A DNA stretch of 64,000 nucleotides from Paracoccus endophyticus (GCF_003286075.1 NZ_QLUV01000003.1:1-64000), one strand, 5' to 3'. Shown: positions 48,848-59,260, numbered from the stretch's first letter. Translations and numbers: made by a program. The notes: generated from the letters alone by a model not told the origin.

Positions 48848-49446
48848 CCGCCCAGCGCCAGCCCCGCGGCCAGCGTCAGCATCACCGCCGCGATCAGCAG
48901 GTCCAGCACCCGCCACGCCGAGGGTCTGGCAAACACCGGCACCAGCAGCCGCGCCCCGTAGCCCAGCGAAAAGAAGAACAGGAACGAACCCGCCATCGCC
49001 CCCAGGGCAAAGCCCAGCCGGTCGGGCTGGGTGGCCGACACCGCGCCCAGCAGCACGACGGTGTCCAGATAGACATGCGGGTTCAGCCAGGTCAGCGCCG
49101 CCATCGTCGCCAAGGTCGCCGCCAGCGACGGCGCGACGCCACCCGCCGCGCGCAGGCCTTGTCCGCCCCGCCACGCGGACGCCAGCGCGCGCAGTCCGTA
49201 CCATGTCAGGAACGCAGCCCCTCCCCAGCGCATCGCGCCCAGGAACCAGGGCGCGCCCTGGGCGATCGCCCCCGCGCCGGCCACGCCCGCGCCGATCAGC
49301 GCCGCGTCGGACACCGCACAGAACGCGCATACCGCGAAGACGTGCTGCCGCAGCAATCCCTGCTTCAGCACGAACGCGTTCTGCGCGCCGATCGCCACGA
49401 TCAGCGACAGGCCGGTGGCAAGCCCGGCCAGGACCGACGGCGTCAC
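48844..49446 (-). CDS. LysE/ArgO family amino acid exporter
   Basis: A 200-residue inner-membrane protein with six helices. It has the family start [40 protein letters not shown] and [20 protein letters not shown], marks of ArgO/LysE exporters of basic amino acids. It starts with GTG overlapping the stop of yebC (GTGA). No LysG-type regulator is adjacent. Confidence 0.93.
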   Translation of the reverse strand: MTPSVLAGLATGLSLIVAIGAQNAFVLKQGLLRQHVFAVCAFCAVSDAALIGAGVAGAGAIAQGAPWFLGAMRWGGAAFLTWYGLRALASAWRGGQGLRAAGGVAPSLAATLATMAALTWLNPHVYLDTVVLLGAVSATQPDRLGFALGAMAGSFLFFFSLGYGARLLVPVFARPSAWRVLDLLIAAVMLTLAAGLALGG

Positions 49447-50186
49447 AGCTGCGCGGCCACGTCCTCGGACAGGTCGAAGTTGCCGGTCACGGTCTGGACG
49501 TCGTCGTCCTCCTCCAGCGCGTCGATCAGCTTCATCAGCTTTTGCGCGGCCTCCATGTCGGCGACCTCGGCGGGGGCCTGCGGCTTCCAGATCAGCTTGG
49601 CCGACTGGTATTCGCCCAGCGCCGATTCCAGCGCCGCCGCCACGTCGCCCAGCGCGCTGTCGGCGCAATAGATCCAGTGCCCCTCGTCGTCGGATTCGAC
49701 GTCGTCGGCCCCGGCCTCAAGCGCGGCCATCATCACCGTGTCGGCATCGCCCACTGATGCGGGAAACACGATTTCGCCCACCCGGTCGAACATGAACGCG
49801 ACCGAGCCGCTTTGCCCCAGATCCCCGCCGTTCTTGGTGAAATAGGACCGCACGTTCGACGCGGTCCGGTTGCGGTTGTCGGTCATCGCCTCGACCATGA
49901 TGGCCACCCCGCCGGGGCCATAGCCCTCATAGCGGATTTCCTCGTAGGTGTCGGCGTCGCCGCCCTGCGATTTCTTGATCGCGCGGTCGATCACGTCCTT
50001 GGGCATGGAACTGGCGCGCGCCTCCTTGACGGCCAGGCGCAGGCGCGGGTTCTTGTCGGGATCGGGGTCGCCCATCTTGGCGGCGACGGTGATCTCCTTG
50101 GACAGCTTGGAAAACAGCTTGGCGCGCAGCTTGTCCTGCTTGCCCTTGCGGTGCTGAATGTTGGCCCATTTGGAATGGCCTGCCAT
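49443..50186 (-). CDS. yebC: YebC/PmpR family regulatory protein
   Basis: A 247-residue conserved protein starting [20 protein letters not shown]. It has [37 protein letters not shown] and [17 protein letters not shown]. YebC proteins act in transcription regulation and, as shown recently for some, in translation of proline-rich stretches. Its 3' end overlaps the exporter gene. Confidence 0.96.
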   Translation of the reverse strand: MAGHSKWANIQHRKGKQDKLRAKLFSKLSKEITVAAKMGDPDPDKNPRLRLAVKEARASSMPKDVIDRAIKKSQGGDADTYEEIRYEGYGPGGVAIMVEAMTDNRNRTASNVRSYFTKNGGDLGQSGSVAFMFDRVGEIVFPASVGDADTVMMAALEAGADDVESDDEGHWIYCADSALGDVAAALESALGEYQSAKLIWKPQAPAEVADMEAAQKLMKLIDALEEDDDVQTVTGNFDLSEDVAAQL

Positions 50187-50239
50187 GGTGAACCCCGTCC
50201 TGCATCAATGGGCGGCCGCGCCGCCGGTCGCGGCGGGTT

Positions 50240-50500
50240 CTAGTCGCCGTCCGGTCCACGCGCAAGTTGCGCCTGCGCCAGCACCACCAGCCGGATCGCG
50301 GTCGCCAGCCCCACGTCGGCAGGACGGCCGTGGTCGATGTCCGCGATCAGCCGCGCGGGCGTCGTGCCGCGCGCCCGCGCCAGCGCCCCCAAGCCCCGCC
50401 AGAACGCATCCTCGAGGCTGACGCTGGTGGCATGGCCGTCGATGGTGATGGATCGCTTGACCGGCGGCGTCAGGGGCGGCAGGTCCAGCGGCTCAGTCAT
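50240..50500 (-). CDS. Ribbon-helix-helix domain protein
   Basis: An 86-residue small protein. The centre KRSITIDGHATSVSLEDAFW, followed by GLGALARARGTTPARLIADI, is the RHH_4 (DUF4415-like) arrangement common in alphaproteobacteria: a short DNA-binding strand and two helices. It overlaps the DUF4169 gene by eight bases, a conserved pair. Targets are unknown. Confidence 0.8.
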   Translation of the reverse strand: MTEPLDLPPLTPPVKRSITIDGHATSVSLEDAFWRGLGALARARGTTPARLIADIDHGRPADVGLATAIRLVVLAQAQLARGPDGD

Positions 50501-50702
50501 CGGCGATGTCGTCCGCACCCTCGCTGGCCCTGTCGCGGCGATGGCCATCAAGGTGGCGGGCGGCGCGGGCGGCCGCCTCGGCCTCGGCCGCGCGTTCGGC
50601 CGGGGTGCGGCCAAAGCGGGCGGCGTTCTCGTCGCCCGCCCTGCGGTCTGCGGCGCGCGCGGCCGCCTTGCGCGCCTGCCGCAGGTTGATGACGCGGCTC
50701 AT
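50493..50702 (-). CDS. DUF4169 family protein
   Basis: A 69-residue basic helical protein starting MSRVINLRQARKAAARAADR. It has DENAARFGRTPAERAAEAEA and RHLDGHRRD, the pattern of DUF4169. The function is unknown. It is upstream of and overlapping the ribbon-helix-helix gene. Confidence 0.85.
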   Translation of the reverse strand: MSRVINLRQARKAAARAADRRAGDENAARFGRTPAERAAEAEAAARAARHLDGHRRDRASEGADDIADD

Positions 50703-50713
50703 GGCCCGGCGGC

Positions 50714-51064
50714 CTAGGGCTTGACGATCAGCTGCCAGCTGACGCCGACCGCATCGACCAGCCAGACAAAGCAGGGCGCAAAATCATAGGCCCCCAGCGG
50801 CATCAGCACCTCGCCCCCCTCGCCCAGCACGTCCGCGATGGCGCGCAGCTCGCCCTCCTCGGCAACGGTCACGGTCAGCGAGAACGACGGTGTGAGCCCG
50901 AACCCGTCGGGAATGGCGCTGTCCAGCAGCCGCAGCGACTGGCCCGCGATCTGCACCTCGACGGGCGTGCCCTGGGTCACGGTCATTCCCGGAAAGGCCC
51001 GGCGCCACAGCGCCAGCGCCTCGTCCACGCGGCCCTCGAACATCAGTTGGGGAACGATGCGCAT
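50714..51064 (-). CDS. VOC/PhnB-type glyoxalase-like protein
   Basis: A 116-residue protein starting MRIVPQLMFEGRVDEALALW with a beta-alpha-beta layout: SFSLTVTVAEEGELRAIADV, then GEVLMPLGAYDFAPCFVWLV, and DAVGVSWQLIV at the end. It fits the 3-demethylubiquinone-9 3-methyltransferase/PhnB subgroup of the VOC superfamily. The substrate and metal are not evident. It ends two bases from the fumC end region, on the same strand. Confidence 0.82.
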   Translation of the reverse strand: MRIVPQLMFEGRVDEALALWRRAFPGMTVTQGTPVEVQIAGQSLRLLDSAIPDGFGLTPSFSLTVTVAEEGELRAIADVLGEGGEVLMPLGAYDFAPCFVWLVDAVGVSWQLIVKP

Positions 51065-51065
51065 C

Positions 51066-52463
51066 TCAGTCCTCGGGCCCCACCATCAGTTCCGGGCGCA
51101 CGACCCTGTCAAAGGTTTCCTCGTCCACATAACCCAGCGCGATCGCCTCCTCCCGCAGGGTGGTGCCGTTCTTGTGCGCGGTCTTGGCGACGTGTGTCGC
51201 GGCGTCATAGCCGATGGTCGGCGCCAAGGCCGTCACCAGCATCAGCGATTCCTTCATCAGTTGGTCGATGCGCGGGATGTTGGCTTGCGTGCCCACGACC
51301 ATGTTGTCGGTGAAGCTGACCGCCGCGTCGCCCAGAAGTCGCTGGGACTTGATGACATTGAAGGCCATCATCGGATTGTAGACGTTCAGTTCGAAGTGGC
51401 CCTGAGAGCCGGCAAAGCCGACGGCCGCGTCGTTGCCCATCACCTGCGCGCAGACCATGGTCAGCGCCTCGGCCTGGGTCGGGTTGACCTTGCCCGGCAT
51501 GATGGAACTGCCCGGCTCGTTTTCGGGCAGGATCAGTTCGCCGATGCCGCTGCGGGGGCCCGAGCCGAGCAGCCGCAGGTCGCTGGCGATCTTGTAAAGG
51601 CTGACCGCAACAGTCCTCAGCGCGCCCGAGAAGAACACCATCGCGTCATGCGCGGCCAGCGCCTCGAACTTGTTGGGCGCGGTGACAAAGGGCAGGCCGG
51701 TGATCCTGGCGATTTCCGCCGCAATGGCCGTGTCCCAGCCCTTTTTGGTGTTCAACCCGGTGCCCACCGCCGTGCCGCCCTGCGCCAGCTCGTAGATTTC
51801 GGGCAGCACCTTTTCGACCCGCATGATGCCTTGCGAGACCTGATGGGCGTAGCCGCCGAACTCCTGCCCCAGCGTCATCGGGGTGGCGTCCTGCGTATGG
51901 GTGCGGCCGATCTTGATGATGTCCTTGAACTCTTCGGACTTCGCCGCCAGTGCCGCGTGCAGGTGGCGCAATCCCGGCAGCAGCACGTCGCGGGCCAGCA
52001 TCGCGGTGGCCACATGCATCGCGGTCGGGAAGGTGTCGTTCGACGACTGGCCCATGTTGACGTGGTCGTTCGGGTGGACGGGCTTCTTGGACCCCATCTC
52101 GCCGCCCAGGATCTCGATCGCCCGGTTCGAGATGACCTCGTTGGCGTTCATGTTCGTCTGCGTGCCCGAGCCGGTCTGCCAGATGACAAGCGGGAACTCG
52201 TCATTGTGCCGGCCGTCAAAGACTTCTTGCGCGGCCTGTTCGATGGCCCGGCCGATGGCGGGATCAAGGCGGCCCTCGGCCATGTTCACCCGCGCCGCCG
52301 CCAGCTTGATCGCCCCCAGGGCGCGGATGATCGGCGCCGGCTGCTTTTCCCAGCCGATCTTGAAGTTGCCCAGGGATCGCTGCGTTTGCGCGCCCCAATA
52401 GCGGTCGGCGGGAACTTCCAGCGGGCCGAAGCTGTCGGTCTCGGTACGGGTGGTCTTGGTCAT
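51066..52463 (-). CDS. fumC: Class II fumarate hydratase
   Basis: A 465-residue iron-independent fumarase converting fumarate to malate in the citric acid cycle. Marks are [60 protein letters not shown] and the signature loop [16 protein letters not shown] with the catalytic serine. Length is standard. The promoter must lie in 52464-52680, which holds no gene. Confidence 0.97.
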   Translation of the reverse strand: MTKTTRTETDSFGPLEVPADRYWGAQTQRSLGNFKIGWEKQPAPIIRALGAIKLAAARVNMAEGRLDPAIGRAIEQAAQEVFDGRHNDEFPLVIWQTGSGTQTNMNANEVISNRAIEILGGEMGSKKPVHPNDHVNMGQSSNDTFPTAMHVATAMLARDVLLPGLRHLHAALAAKSEEFKDIIKIGRTHTQDATPMTLGQEFGGYAHQVSQGIMRVEKVLPEIYELAQGGTAVGTGLNTKKGWDTAIAAEIARITGLPFVTAPNKFEALAAHDAMVFFSGALRTVAVSLYKIASDLRLLGSGPRSGIGELILPENEPGSSIMPGKVNPTQAEALTMVCAQVMGNDAAVGFAGSQGHFELNVYNPMMAFNVIKSQRLLGDAAVSFTDNMVVGTQANIPRIDQLMKESLMLVTALAPTIGYDAATHVAKTAHKNGTTLREEAIALGYVDEETFDRVVRPELMVGPED

Positions 52464-52680
52464 GGTCCCTCGCAGGCAGGCGGCTATGCGTGTTGGCGGG
52501 GGTTCTAGGGCCGGGCCGCCGGATTCGCAATCGGTATGCCGTGGTATGCGGCACATCCCAATAACGCGCTGGCCTCCCGCCGGGCGGATCAGGACAGGGC
52601 TGCGCCTGCCGATGCCGGCTGCGGTGTGACGCGGTTGGGTGTTCCGGCATGCGGCCCGGCGCGATGCCGCGCAGACGCGC

Positions 52681-53133
52681 CTATTTCCGCCACTTGTCCA
52701 GGCTCACGACCTCGGCCCCGCCGGGGGGCGTGTCGGCCGGGGCTGCGTCAGGTCCGCTCTCGTCCTCGTCGTCCGCGCTCTCCTGCGTCTCGAAGCGCAG
52801 GCCGAACTCGACCGAGGGATCGACGAAGGTGCGGACCGAATCGAAGGGGATGTACAGGGGTTCCGGGGCATTGCCGAAGTTCAGCGTCACCGTGAACGCC
52901 TCGTGCGTCACGGTCAGGTTCTCGAACCAGTGCTGGATGACGATCGTCATCTCCTCGGGATACCGCTCGCGCAGCCAGTCCGCCATCTGCACGCCCTCGT
53001 CGCGCGTGTCGAAGGTGATGAAGAAATGGTGCTCGCCCGGCAGGCCTTCCTCGGCCACGCCCCGCAGGACATCGGCGATCAGCCCCTGCATCGCGCGGTG
53101 CATCATCCCGCCATAGTCGATCTCGCGCGCCAT
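52681..53133 (-). CDS. sspB: SspB-family ClpXP adaptor
   Basis: A 150-residue protein. The first 115 residues form the SspB fold ([76 protein letters not shown]). A disordered acidic linker ([14 protein letters not shown]) and the C-terminal ClpX-binding tail [10 protein letters not shown] follow. This is the alphaproteobacterial SspB-alpha form, delivering ssrA-tagged proteins to ClpXP. Confidence 0.92.
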   Translation of the reverse strand: MAREIDYGGMMHRAMQGLIADVLRGVAEEGLPGEHHFFITFDTRDEGVQMADWLRERYPEEMTIVIQHWFENLTVTHEAFTVTLNFGNAPEPLYIPFDSVRTFVDPSVEFGLRFETQESADDEDESGPDAAPADTPPGGAEVVSLDKWRK

Positions 53134-53254
53134 CCGTCATCCCCCGCCTTCAACGCGGCCAGCATAAGGAAACGGGGGGCATTGAAAAGGGCTGCCGGCC
53201 CGAAAGCAGACCGGGCGGCGGTCAGGAACGGTCAGGGGCAAGGCAGGGGAATGA

Positions 53255-53331
53255 TGGCGCGGTTGACGGGGCTCGAACCCGCGACCCCCGGCGTGACAGG
53301 CCGGTACTCTAACCAACTGAGCTACAACCGC
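53255..53331 (-). tRNA. tRNA-Asp (GTC), copy 1
   Basis: The minus strand starts GCGGTTGTAGCTCAGTTGG. The anticodon stem CCGGC/GCCGG holds the loop CTGTCAC (anticodon GTC). The T-arm is CGGGTTCGAGCCCCG and the 3' end CAACCGC-G-CCA is encoded. Identical in sequence to copy 2. Confidence 0.96.
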
Positions 53332-53358
53332 GCATCGGCCCGGGGCGATCGGTGGTGG

Positions 53359-53435
53359 TGGCGCGGTTGACGGGGCTCGAACCCGCGACCCCCGGCGTGA
53401 CAGGCCGGTACTCTAACCAACTGAGCTACAACCGC
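53359..53435 (-). tRNA. tRNA-Asp (GTC), copy 2
   Basis: Same sequence as copy 1, 27 bases away on the same strand, so the two form a tandem pair and are probably processed from one transcript. Confidence 0.96.
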
Positions 53436-53541
53436 GCAGCGACCACACCCAGATCGCCTCTGGGGTGCCGGGGATTTACGCAGCGCCGCAGATGAGGTCA
53501 AGCGACAATCTGGCCGCACCTGCCCATGAGCCCGAAAAAGC

Positions 53542-53570
53542 GGAACCCCGCGCGAAGGGCGCGGGGTTCC
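53542..53570 (-). terminator. Terminator of the repeat-containing PRC-barrel gene
   Basis: GGAACCCCGCG (53542-53552) pairs perfectly with CGCGGGGTTCC (53560-53570). On the minus strand GCTTTTTCGGG follows. It lies 40 bases after the stop of the gene at 53611. Confidence 0.88.
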
Positions 53571-53610
53571 TGAGGGCCGCGCGGGGCGGCCGGTGATCGC
53601 CGGTGCCGCC

Positions 53611-54828
53611 TCAGTTGGCGGTATGGGGCGGCAGGTTCTGGATCTGGTCGGCGGGCGTGCCGACATAAGCCTCAAGATCGCCCGCGGCGGTGCGCTGGAA
53701 CGAGATCTGGTCCAGCGGATAGGCGACCTGACGCTCGCCGATGCCCAGGAAGCCACCCACCGACACGATCGCGGTGTTGGTCGCCGCATCGAACGCGTCG
53801 ATCTCGCCGATGTCGTCGAAGTTGCTGCCGTTGGGGGCAAAGACCTGCAGCCCGTCAAGGCCCTGGTTCGTGACCTCGACCGGATCGACCAGCGTATAGC
53901 CCTCGCGCACGGGAATGTCGGTCGCCATCACGGGGGCGACTGCGACGGCCGTGTCGGTTGCGGCCACGGCACTGGCCGGGGTGTCCGCGCCGGTCACGTT
54001 CACGGCAGCTTCGCCTTGCTGCACCTCGACCTGCGCCTGCCCGGCCTGCTCGACCTGGACGTTCGGCTCCGGCGCCTCGGCGACGGTCACCTGCGCCTCG
54101 CCCCCCTGATCGACGGTCACGGCGGCCTGGTTCTGGGTGATCTGGACCTCGGCCGTGTCGGCCTTGGTCACGTTCACGGTCGGCTCTGCCTCGGTGACGT
54201 TGACCTGCGCCTCGGCCCCCTCGACCACGACGCGCGGTTCGGGCGCGACGAAGCTGACGATGGGCTCGGGCGTCTCGACGGTCACGACCGGCGTGGTCTC
54301 GCCTACCTTGACCTCGGGGTCGGCCATGGCGACCGACACGATCGGCTGCGGGATGTTGACCGTGACGGTCGGCTCGGCCTGGGTGACGGTGATCGTCGGC
54401 GCGCACTGCTGGACAGTCACCTCGGGCGGGGCCTGGGTCACGGTCACGGTCGGCTCGGGCTGCTCGACGGTCACTTGCGGGGCGGGCTGGTTGACCGTCA
54501 CCTGCGGGGTCGGGACATCCACGTTCACGACAGGCTCGGCCTGCTGGACGACAACCTGGCCGCCGCCCGCGACCGGAACCGCGGTCGAGGCGCCGGGGGC
54601 GGCGTCCGTGGCCACGGGCGCATCGGTCGGCGCGGCGCCTTCGGTCGCTGCCCCGCTATCGGCGGCCGCCTCGGCGGTGGTGGCGGCCGACTGCGCGGCG
54701 GATGCCGCCGAGTCGGCGGCTGCGGCTGCGGCTGCGGCATCGTTGTCTGCGGGGGCTGCGGTCTGCGCCAGCGCGCCGCCAGCCACGAACGACAGCACGG
54801 CAGCTGTCCCGAGCAGTTGCTTGATCAT
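53611..54828 (-). CDS. Secreted repeat protein with C-terminal PRC-barrel
   Basis: A 405-residue exported protein with signal peptide MIKQLLGTAAVLSFVAGGAL-AQ. Residues 22-90 are Ala-rich. Residues about 95-275 are short imperfect repeats built around V-(T/N)-V (PQVTVNQPAPQVTVEQPEPT, later VNVTEAEPTVNVTKAD), likely a beta-rich stalk. Residues about 300-405 form a PRC-barrel-like domain (EGYTLVDPVEVTNQGLDGLQ, VSVGGFLGIGERQVAYPLDQ, TPADQIQNLP). It shares the F-L-G-I-G segment with the gene at 54989. A single cysteine occurs in the repeats (VQQCAPT). The likely location is periplasm or envelope; the function is unknown. Confidence 0.8.
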   Translation of the reverse strand: MIKQLLGTAAVLSFVAGGALAQTAAPADNDAAAAAAAADSAASAAQSAATTAEAAADSGAATEGAAPTDAPVATDAAPGASTAVPVAGGGQVVVQQAEPVVNVDVPTPQVTVNQPAPQVTVEQPEPTVTVTQAPPEVTVQQCAPTITVTQAEPTVTVNIPQPIVSVAMADPEVKVGETTPVVTVETPEPIVSFVAPEPRVVVEGAEAQVNVTEAEPTVNVTKADTAEVQITQNQAAVTVDQGGEAQVTVAEAPEPNVQVEQAGQAQVEVQQGEAAVNVTGADTPASAVAATDTAVAVAPVMATDIPVREGYTLVDPVEVTNQGLDGLQVFAPNGSNFDDIGEIDAFDAATNTAIVSVGGFLGIGERQVAYPLDQISFQRTAAGDLEAYVGTPADQIQNLPPHTAN

Positions 54829-54927
54829 CGGGTTACCCTTTCAGTCATTTCTCTTGAGAGCGCCCGCCGGTGTTTCAGGCCTCGCACACAAACACGCTGC
54901 GGGTGGCAAGGTTCCGCCGATCAGCGA

Positions 54928-54953
54928 AAAGGGCGCCGAAAACGGCGCCCTTT
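54928..54953. terminator. Bidirectional-type terminator between the PRC-barrel genes
   Basis: AAAGGGCGCCG (54928-54938) and CGGCGCCCTTT (54943-54953) form a perfect 11-base stem with an AAAA loop. It is flanked by T-runs on both strands. It serves the minus-strand gene ending at 54989. Confidence 0.9.
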
Positions 54954-54988
54954 CCTTTTCAAACCAACGGGATGACTGCGGCCTAGCG

Positions 54989-55831
54989 TTACTTCATCAC
55001 CGTGGCGGCGTCGAAGTCGGGCAGCGCCTCAAGTTCTTCCTTGGTGAAGTTGGTGGCAAAGAACGCGTCGTCGCCGATCTTGACGAAGTGCAGCGCGTCC
55101 TTGCCCAGCAGCACCTGCTTGGCGCCGATCCCCAGGAAGCCGCCGATGTCGGCGATATAGCCCTGCAGGTTCCCGTCGGCATCGACGACCAGGTCATCGA
55201 CCTTGGCGATGTCGGTCCAGTCGGCCGGACGCTCGGTCAGGGTCGAATCGGCCCATGCGGTGCTGGACGGCTGGTTGGTCGTCCAGATGCGCCGGTTCAT
55301 GATCCACGACCCCAGCATGCCGGGGTTGTCGGCCGTCATCACCGGGGCATCGACGTCGGGCGCAACCACGGCGGCGCCGGTCGTAGCCGTGGCGTCCGAC
55401 GAGGTGGTCGCGGTGGAGCCATCGGTCGTGGTGGTGGTCATCGGCGCGGTGGTGGTGGTCGTGGTGTCGGTCGTCGTCGTGGTCGCACCGCCGGCGGTGG
55501 TGGCCGCGTCCGCGGCATCCTCGGCCGAATCGGCCGCATCCTCGGCCCGGTCGGCGCCGTCCTCGGCGGTGTCGGCCGTCGAGGTCGTCACCGCTTCGTC
55601 CACGGCGTTGCCGGCCGCGTCCATGGCATTCTCGGCGCGGTCCGCGGCGCCTTCGATCGCATCGCCCGCCGCGGCGGCGGCGTTTCCGGTTGCCGTTGCG
55701 GCATTGTCAGCGGCCTGCTCAATGGTGGTGGCCGGCGGCGTCGCGGTGTCGGTGGTGGTGGTGGCGGTCTGGGCAAAGGCCACGCCGGTCAGCGCCAGCG
55801 ACGAGGTTGCAGCAAGAAGCAATGCTTTCAT
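54989..55831 (-). CDS. Secreted PRC-barrel domain protein
   Basis: A 280-residue exported protein with signal peptide MKALLLAATSSLALTGVAFA-Q. Residues 22-160 are low complexity: a helical Ala/Asp/Glu part (NAATATGNAAAAAGDAIEGA, ADRAEDAADSAEDAADA), then Thr-rich runs (TTTTTDTTTTTT). Residues about 180-280 are a PRC-barrel-like domain (IAKVDDLVVDADGNLQGYIA, DIGGFLGIGAKQVLLGKDAL). The D-I-G-G-F-L-G-I-G-x-K-x-V motif is common to envelope PRC-barrel proteins of Rhodobacterales. It is probably anchored to peptidoglycan or membrane by its flexible part; the function is unknown. Confidence 0.82.
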   Translation of the reverse strand: MKALLLAATSSLALTGVAFAQTATTTTDTATPPATTIEQAADNAATATGNAAAAAGDAIEGAADRAENAMDAAGNAVDEAVTTSTADTAEDGADRAEDAADSAEDAADAATTAGGATTTTTDTTTTTTAPMTTTTTDGSTATTSSDATATTGAAVVAPDVDAPVMTADNPGMLGSWIMNRRIWTTNQPSSTAWADSTLTERPADWTDIAKVDDLVVDADGNLQGYIADIGGFLGIGAKQVLLGKDALHFVKIGDDAFFATNFTKEELEALPDFDAATVMK

Positions 55832-55968
55832 GATCGTTCTCCAAGTTTCGTCCGCGCGGGTGTTGCGCCGCGCATCGGGGCCTCAACGTGCCCTGCGCGT
55901 CATTCGTTCCCCCGTATCCCCCCAGGGCCTGCCCGCGGCCTGCACGGCGGCGGCCCGCGGGGTGCGGA

Positions 55969-57054
55969 TCAGGGCGCGCTGATGCGGCCGCCGCAGACCG
56001 GCTGCGCGACGCCCGTCGTGGCAGGACCCGAGGTCGGCAGGCCCCGGACCACCCGCGCGGCCAGCCACGCAAAGGCCTGCGCCTCGATCATGTCGCCGTC
56101 CACGCCCAGCACCTCGACCGCCACCACCTCGGCGTCGCAGCGCGCGGCCAGCGCGTCCATCAGCGTCCGGTTGTGACGCCCGCCCCCGCACACAAGAATG
56201 CGCGTGGGCCTGCCGGGCAGCAGCGGCAGTCCCGCCGCGACCGCGGCCGCCGCGACATGGGTCAGCGTTGCGGCGGCGTCGGCGTCGTCCATCTGTGCAA
56301 CGGCCGCCGCCAGGCCGGCAAAGCTGTCGCGGTCCAGCGACTTGGGCGCGGGCCGGGCAAAATACGCATGGCGCAGGACATCGGCGATCACGCTGTCGCG
56401 CGGCGTGCCGGACGCGGCCAGCGCGCCGCCCTCGTCGCGCGCAAGGCCGCGCCGGGCGCGCAGCAGATCGTTCAGGGGCGCATTGGCCGGGCCGGTGTCG
56501 AAGGCCACGCAGGCATCATGCGGGCGGGGAATGCGCGGGTCGCACCATGTCAGGTTGCCCACCCCGCCCAGGTTCAGGAACGCGACGGGCGCCGCGTCCA
56601 GCCGCCCCTGCGTCACCGCCCAGCGGGCCAGCGCATGATGGAAGAACGGCACCAGCGGCGCGCCTTCGCCGCCCTGCCGCACGTCCTCGGTGCGGAAATC
56701 CCACACGACGCGACGGCCGGTGGCGCGCGCCAGCCGCCACCCCGGCCCCGCCTGATGCGTCCGCCCTGCGGCGGGGTCGTGGGCCAGCGTCTGCCCGTGA
56801 TAGCCGATCAGCGCGGCCTCGGGGAAATCGGCGGCAAGCGCCGCGTGGGCGTCCACGGACAATGCCGCCGCCTGCGCCACGCCCGGCTGGCCCGGCCAGC
56901 GGCCCAGCGCGGCGTGCAGCACGTCGGCCTCGGCCGGCGCATAGGGGCGAAAGCCCGTGCGGCCAAAGCCTGCGATCGTCTCGCCGTCGGTGTCCAGCAC
57001 CGCCGCGTCCACCCCGTCCAGCGAGGTGCCCGACATCATCCCAAGGACCAGCAT
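55969..57054 (-). CDS. anmK: Anhydro-N-acetylmuramic acid kinase
   Basis: A 361-residue ASKHA-fold kinase. It starts [20 protein letters not shown] (phosphate loop G-M-M-S-G-T-S-x-D-G), with [46 protein letters not shown] and [17 protein letters not shown]. It phosphorylates and opens 1,6-anhydro-MurNAc for cell-wall recycling. It is divergent from tyrS, as in many alphaproteobacteria. Confidence 0.96.
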   Translation of the reverse strand: MLVLGMMSGTSLDGVDAAVLDTDGETIAGFGRTGFRPYAPAEADVLHAALGRWPGQPGVAQAAALSVDAHAALAADFPEAALIGYHGQTLAHDPAAGRTHQAGPGWRLARATGRRVVWDFRTEDVRQGGEGAPLVPFFHHALARWAVTQGRLDAAPVAFLNLGGVGNLTWCDPRIPRPHDACVAFDTGPANAPLNDLLRARRGLARDEGGALAASGTPRDSVIADVLRHAYFARPAPKSLDRDSFAGLAAAVAQMDDADAAATLTHVAAAAVAAGLPLLPGRPTRILVCGGGRHNRTLMDALAARCDAEVVAVEVLGVDGDMIEAQAFAWLAARVVRGLPTSGPATTGVAQPVCGGRISAP

Positions 57055-57128
57055 CCGCCCTGCCCCGCCTTTGCTTTTCCTTGCATCCCGCTGGCTGTAT
57101 AGGCGGGCAGAGAAGAAGGAAAAAGCCG

Positions 57129-58373
57129 ATGACCCACCGCCCCACGTCCGAGTTCCTGAGCGTCATGGTCGAGCGCGGCTATCTGGCCGACTGCACCGAC
57201 ATCGCGGCGCTGGACGGGGCGCTGGCCGAGGGTCCGGTGACGGCCTATATCGGCTATGACGCCACGGCAGCCAGCCTGCACGTGGGCCATCTGCTCAACA
57301 TCATGATGCTGCGCTGGTTCCAGAAGACCGGGAACCGCCCGATCACCCTGATGGGCGGCGGCACGACCAAGGTGGGCGACCCCAGCTTCCGGTCCGAGGA
57401 ACGCCCCCTTCTGGACGCCGCGGCGATCCAGTCGAACATCGACGGGATGCAGCAGGTCTTTGCCTGCTATCTGGATTACGGCGCGGACGGCGCGGTGATG
57501 CTGGACAACGCCGCATGGCTGGACGACCTCAACTATCTGGACTTCCTGCGCGACATCGGGCGGCATTTCAGCGTCAACCGGATGCTGTCGTTCGAATCGG
57601 TCAGGTCGCGGCTGGACCGGGAACAGTCGCTGAGCTTCCTCGAGTTCAACTACATGATCCTGCAAGCCTATGATTTTCTGGAACTGTATCGCCGCCACGG
57701 CTGCCGGTTGCAGATGGGCGGGTCCGACCAGTGGGGCAACATAGTCAACGGCATCGACCTGACGCGGCGGGTGCTGGACGGCACCGTCTGGGGCCTGACC
57801 AGCCCGCTGCTGACCACCAGCGACGGGCGCAAGATGGGCAAGTCGGCGGGGGGCGCGGTCTGGCTGAACGCCGCGATGCTGTCGCCCTATGAGTTCTGGC
57901 AGTTCTGGCGCAACACCACCGACGCGGACGTGGGGCGCTTTCTCAAGCTGTACACCGAATTGCCGGTGGCGGACTGCGACAGGCTGGGCGCGCTGTCGGG
58001 GTCGGGGATCAACGACGCCAAGGTGATCCTGGCGAACGAGGTCACGGCCCTGCTGCACGGGCCTGACGCTGCGGCATCGGCCGAGGCGACCGCCCGCGCG
58101 GTGTTCGAGCAGGGGGGCGCCGGCGGCGACCTGGAGGTCGTGACGCTTCCCGCCGCCGATCTGGCCGACGGGCTGTCGGTCGTGCAGGCGCTGGTGCGGA
58201 CGGGCATCGCGCCATCGGGCAAGGAGGCCAAGCGCCTGATCGCCGAAGGCGGTCTGCGGCTGAACAACGAAGCCGTCGCCGACCCCCAGCGCATGTTGTC
58301 GGCCGACGACATCGGGGACGGCCTCAAGGTCAGCGTCGGGCGCAAGAAACATCGCATGCTGCGGCTGGCATGA
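57129..58373 (+). CDS. tyrS: Tyrosyl-tRNA synthetase
   Basis: A 414-residue class I synthetase. It has the HIGH motif as [12 protein letters not shown] near residue 53, the tyrosine-binding [45 protein letters not shown] as [10 protein letters not shown] and a C-terminal S4 domain ([20 protein letters not shown]). The ATG at 57129 follows AAGGAAAAAGCCG. It overlaps psuK by ATGA. Confidence 0.97.
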   Translation: MTHRPTSEFLSVMVERGYLADCTDIAALDGALAEGPVTAYIGYDATAASLHVGHLLNIMMLRWFQKTGNRPITLMGGGTTKVGDPSFRSEERPLLDAAAIQSNIDGMQQVFACYLDYGADGAVMLDNAAWLDDLNYLDFLRDIGRHFSVNRMLSFESVRSRLDREQSLSFLEFNYMILQAYDFLELYRRHGCRLQMGGSDQWGNIVNGIDLTRRVLDGTVWGLTSPLLTTSDGRKMGKSAGGAVWLNAAMLSPYEFWQFWRNTTDADVGRFLKLYTELPVADCDRLGALSGSGINDAKVILANEVTALLHGPDAAASAEATARAVFEQGGAGGDLEVVTLPAADLADGLSVVQALVRTGIAPSGKEAKRLIAEGGLRLNNEAVADPQRMLSADDIGDGLKVSVGRKKHRMLRLA

Positions 58374-59260
58374 CCGCCGCCCCCCAGGTCCTGTGCATCG
58401 GCGCGGTGCTGTGGGACGTGATCGGCCGCAGCACCGCGCCGATGACGCACGGCGACGACGTGCCGGGGCGCATCCGGCACCTGCCGGGGGGCGTTGCGCT
58501 GAACGTGGCCCTGGCGCTGGCCCGGCGCGGCTGGCGCGCGGCCGTGCTGGGCGCCATCGGCCGCGATGCCGAGGGCGAGGCGCTGGCCGCCGCCGTCGCC
58601 GCGCAAGGGGTGGACACGCGCTGGCTGACGCAGGGCGCGGGGCCCACGGACGTCTACATGGCGATCGAGGATTCCCACGGCCTTGTCGCCGCGATCGCCG
58701 ACGCCCATTCGCTGGAACGCGCCGGGGCCGCCGTCTGGTCGGCGCTGGCGGACGGCCGTCTGGGCGCCCTCGACCGGCCATGGACCGGCCCGGTCGTGCT
58801 GGACGGCAACCTGACCGCCGGCCAGCTGGCCGCCGCCGCGGCCGACCCGGCGCTGGCCGCGGCCGATCTGCGCGTGGTGCCCGCAAGCCCCGGCAAGGCC
58901 GACCGGCTGACCCCGCTGCTGAACCGGCCGCGCGTCACGCTGTATCTGAACCGGGCCGAGGCCGAGACGCTGGCGGGCCACCCCTGCGCCGACGCGGCCG
59001 GTGCCGCCGCCGCCGTCGCGGCGCGCGGGGCCGGGCGCGTGCTGGTCACGGACGGCGCGCGCCCGGCGGCCTGCGCCGTGGCGGGCAGGCCGGTGCTGAC
59101 CGCCGCGCCGCCCACCGTCACGCTGGCCCGCGTCACCGGCGCGGGCGACTGTTTCATGGCCGCCCATCTGGTAGCCGAACACGGCGGCGCGGACCGACAG
59201 GCGGCGCTGGACGCCGCCGTCGCCGCAGCCGCAGCCCATGTCGCCGGAGCCGACACATGA
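58370..59260 (+). CDS. psuK: Pseudouridine kinase, PfkB family
   Basis: A 296-residue sugar kinase. It has [20 protein letters not shown] near residue 39 and the C-terminal anion-hole motif [15 protein letters not shown] near residue 260 (G-A-G-D catalytic Asp). The next gene, overlapping by ATGA, is psuG, so the substrate is most likely pseudouridine, phosphorylated to pseudouridine 5'-phosphate. On sequence alone it could be another PfkB kinase. Confidence 0.88.
   Translation: MTAAPQVLCIGAVLWDVIGRSTAPMTHGDDVPGRIRHLPGGVALNVALALARRGWRAAVLGAIGRDAEGEALAAAVAAQGVDTRWLTQGAGPTDVYMAIEDSHGLVAAIADAHSLERAGAAVWSALADGRLGALDRPWTGPVVLDGNLTAGQLAAAAADPALAAADLRVVPASPGKADRLTPLLNRPRVTLYLNRAEAETLAGHPCADAAGAAAAVAARGAGRVLVTDGARPAACAVAGRPVLTAAPPTVTLARVTGAGDCFMAAHLVAEHGGADRQAALDAAVAAAAAHVAGADT

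Noticed and set aside
53611..54828. Periodic sequence that might suggest a CRISPR or satellite array
   Set aside because: The units are not exact at the DNA level, have no uniform spacers and form a continuous coding frame with a signal peptide.
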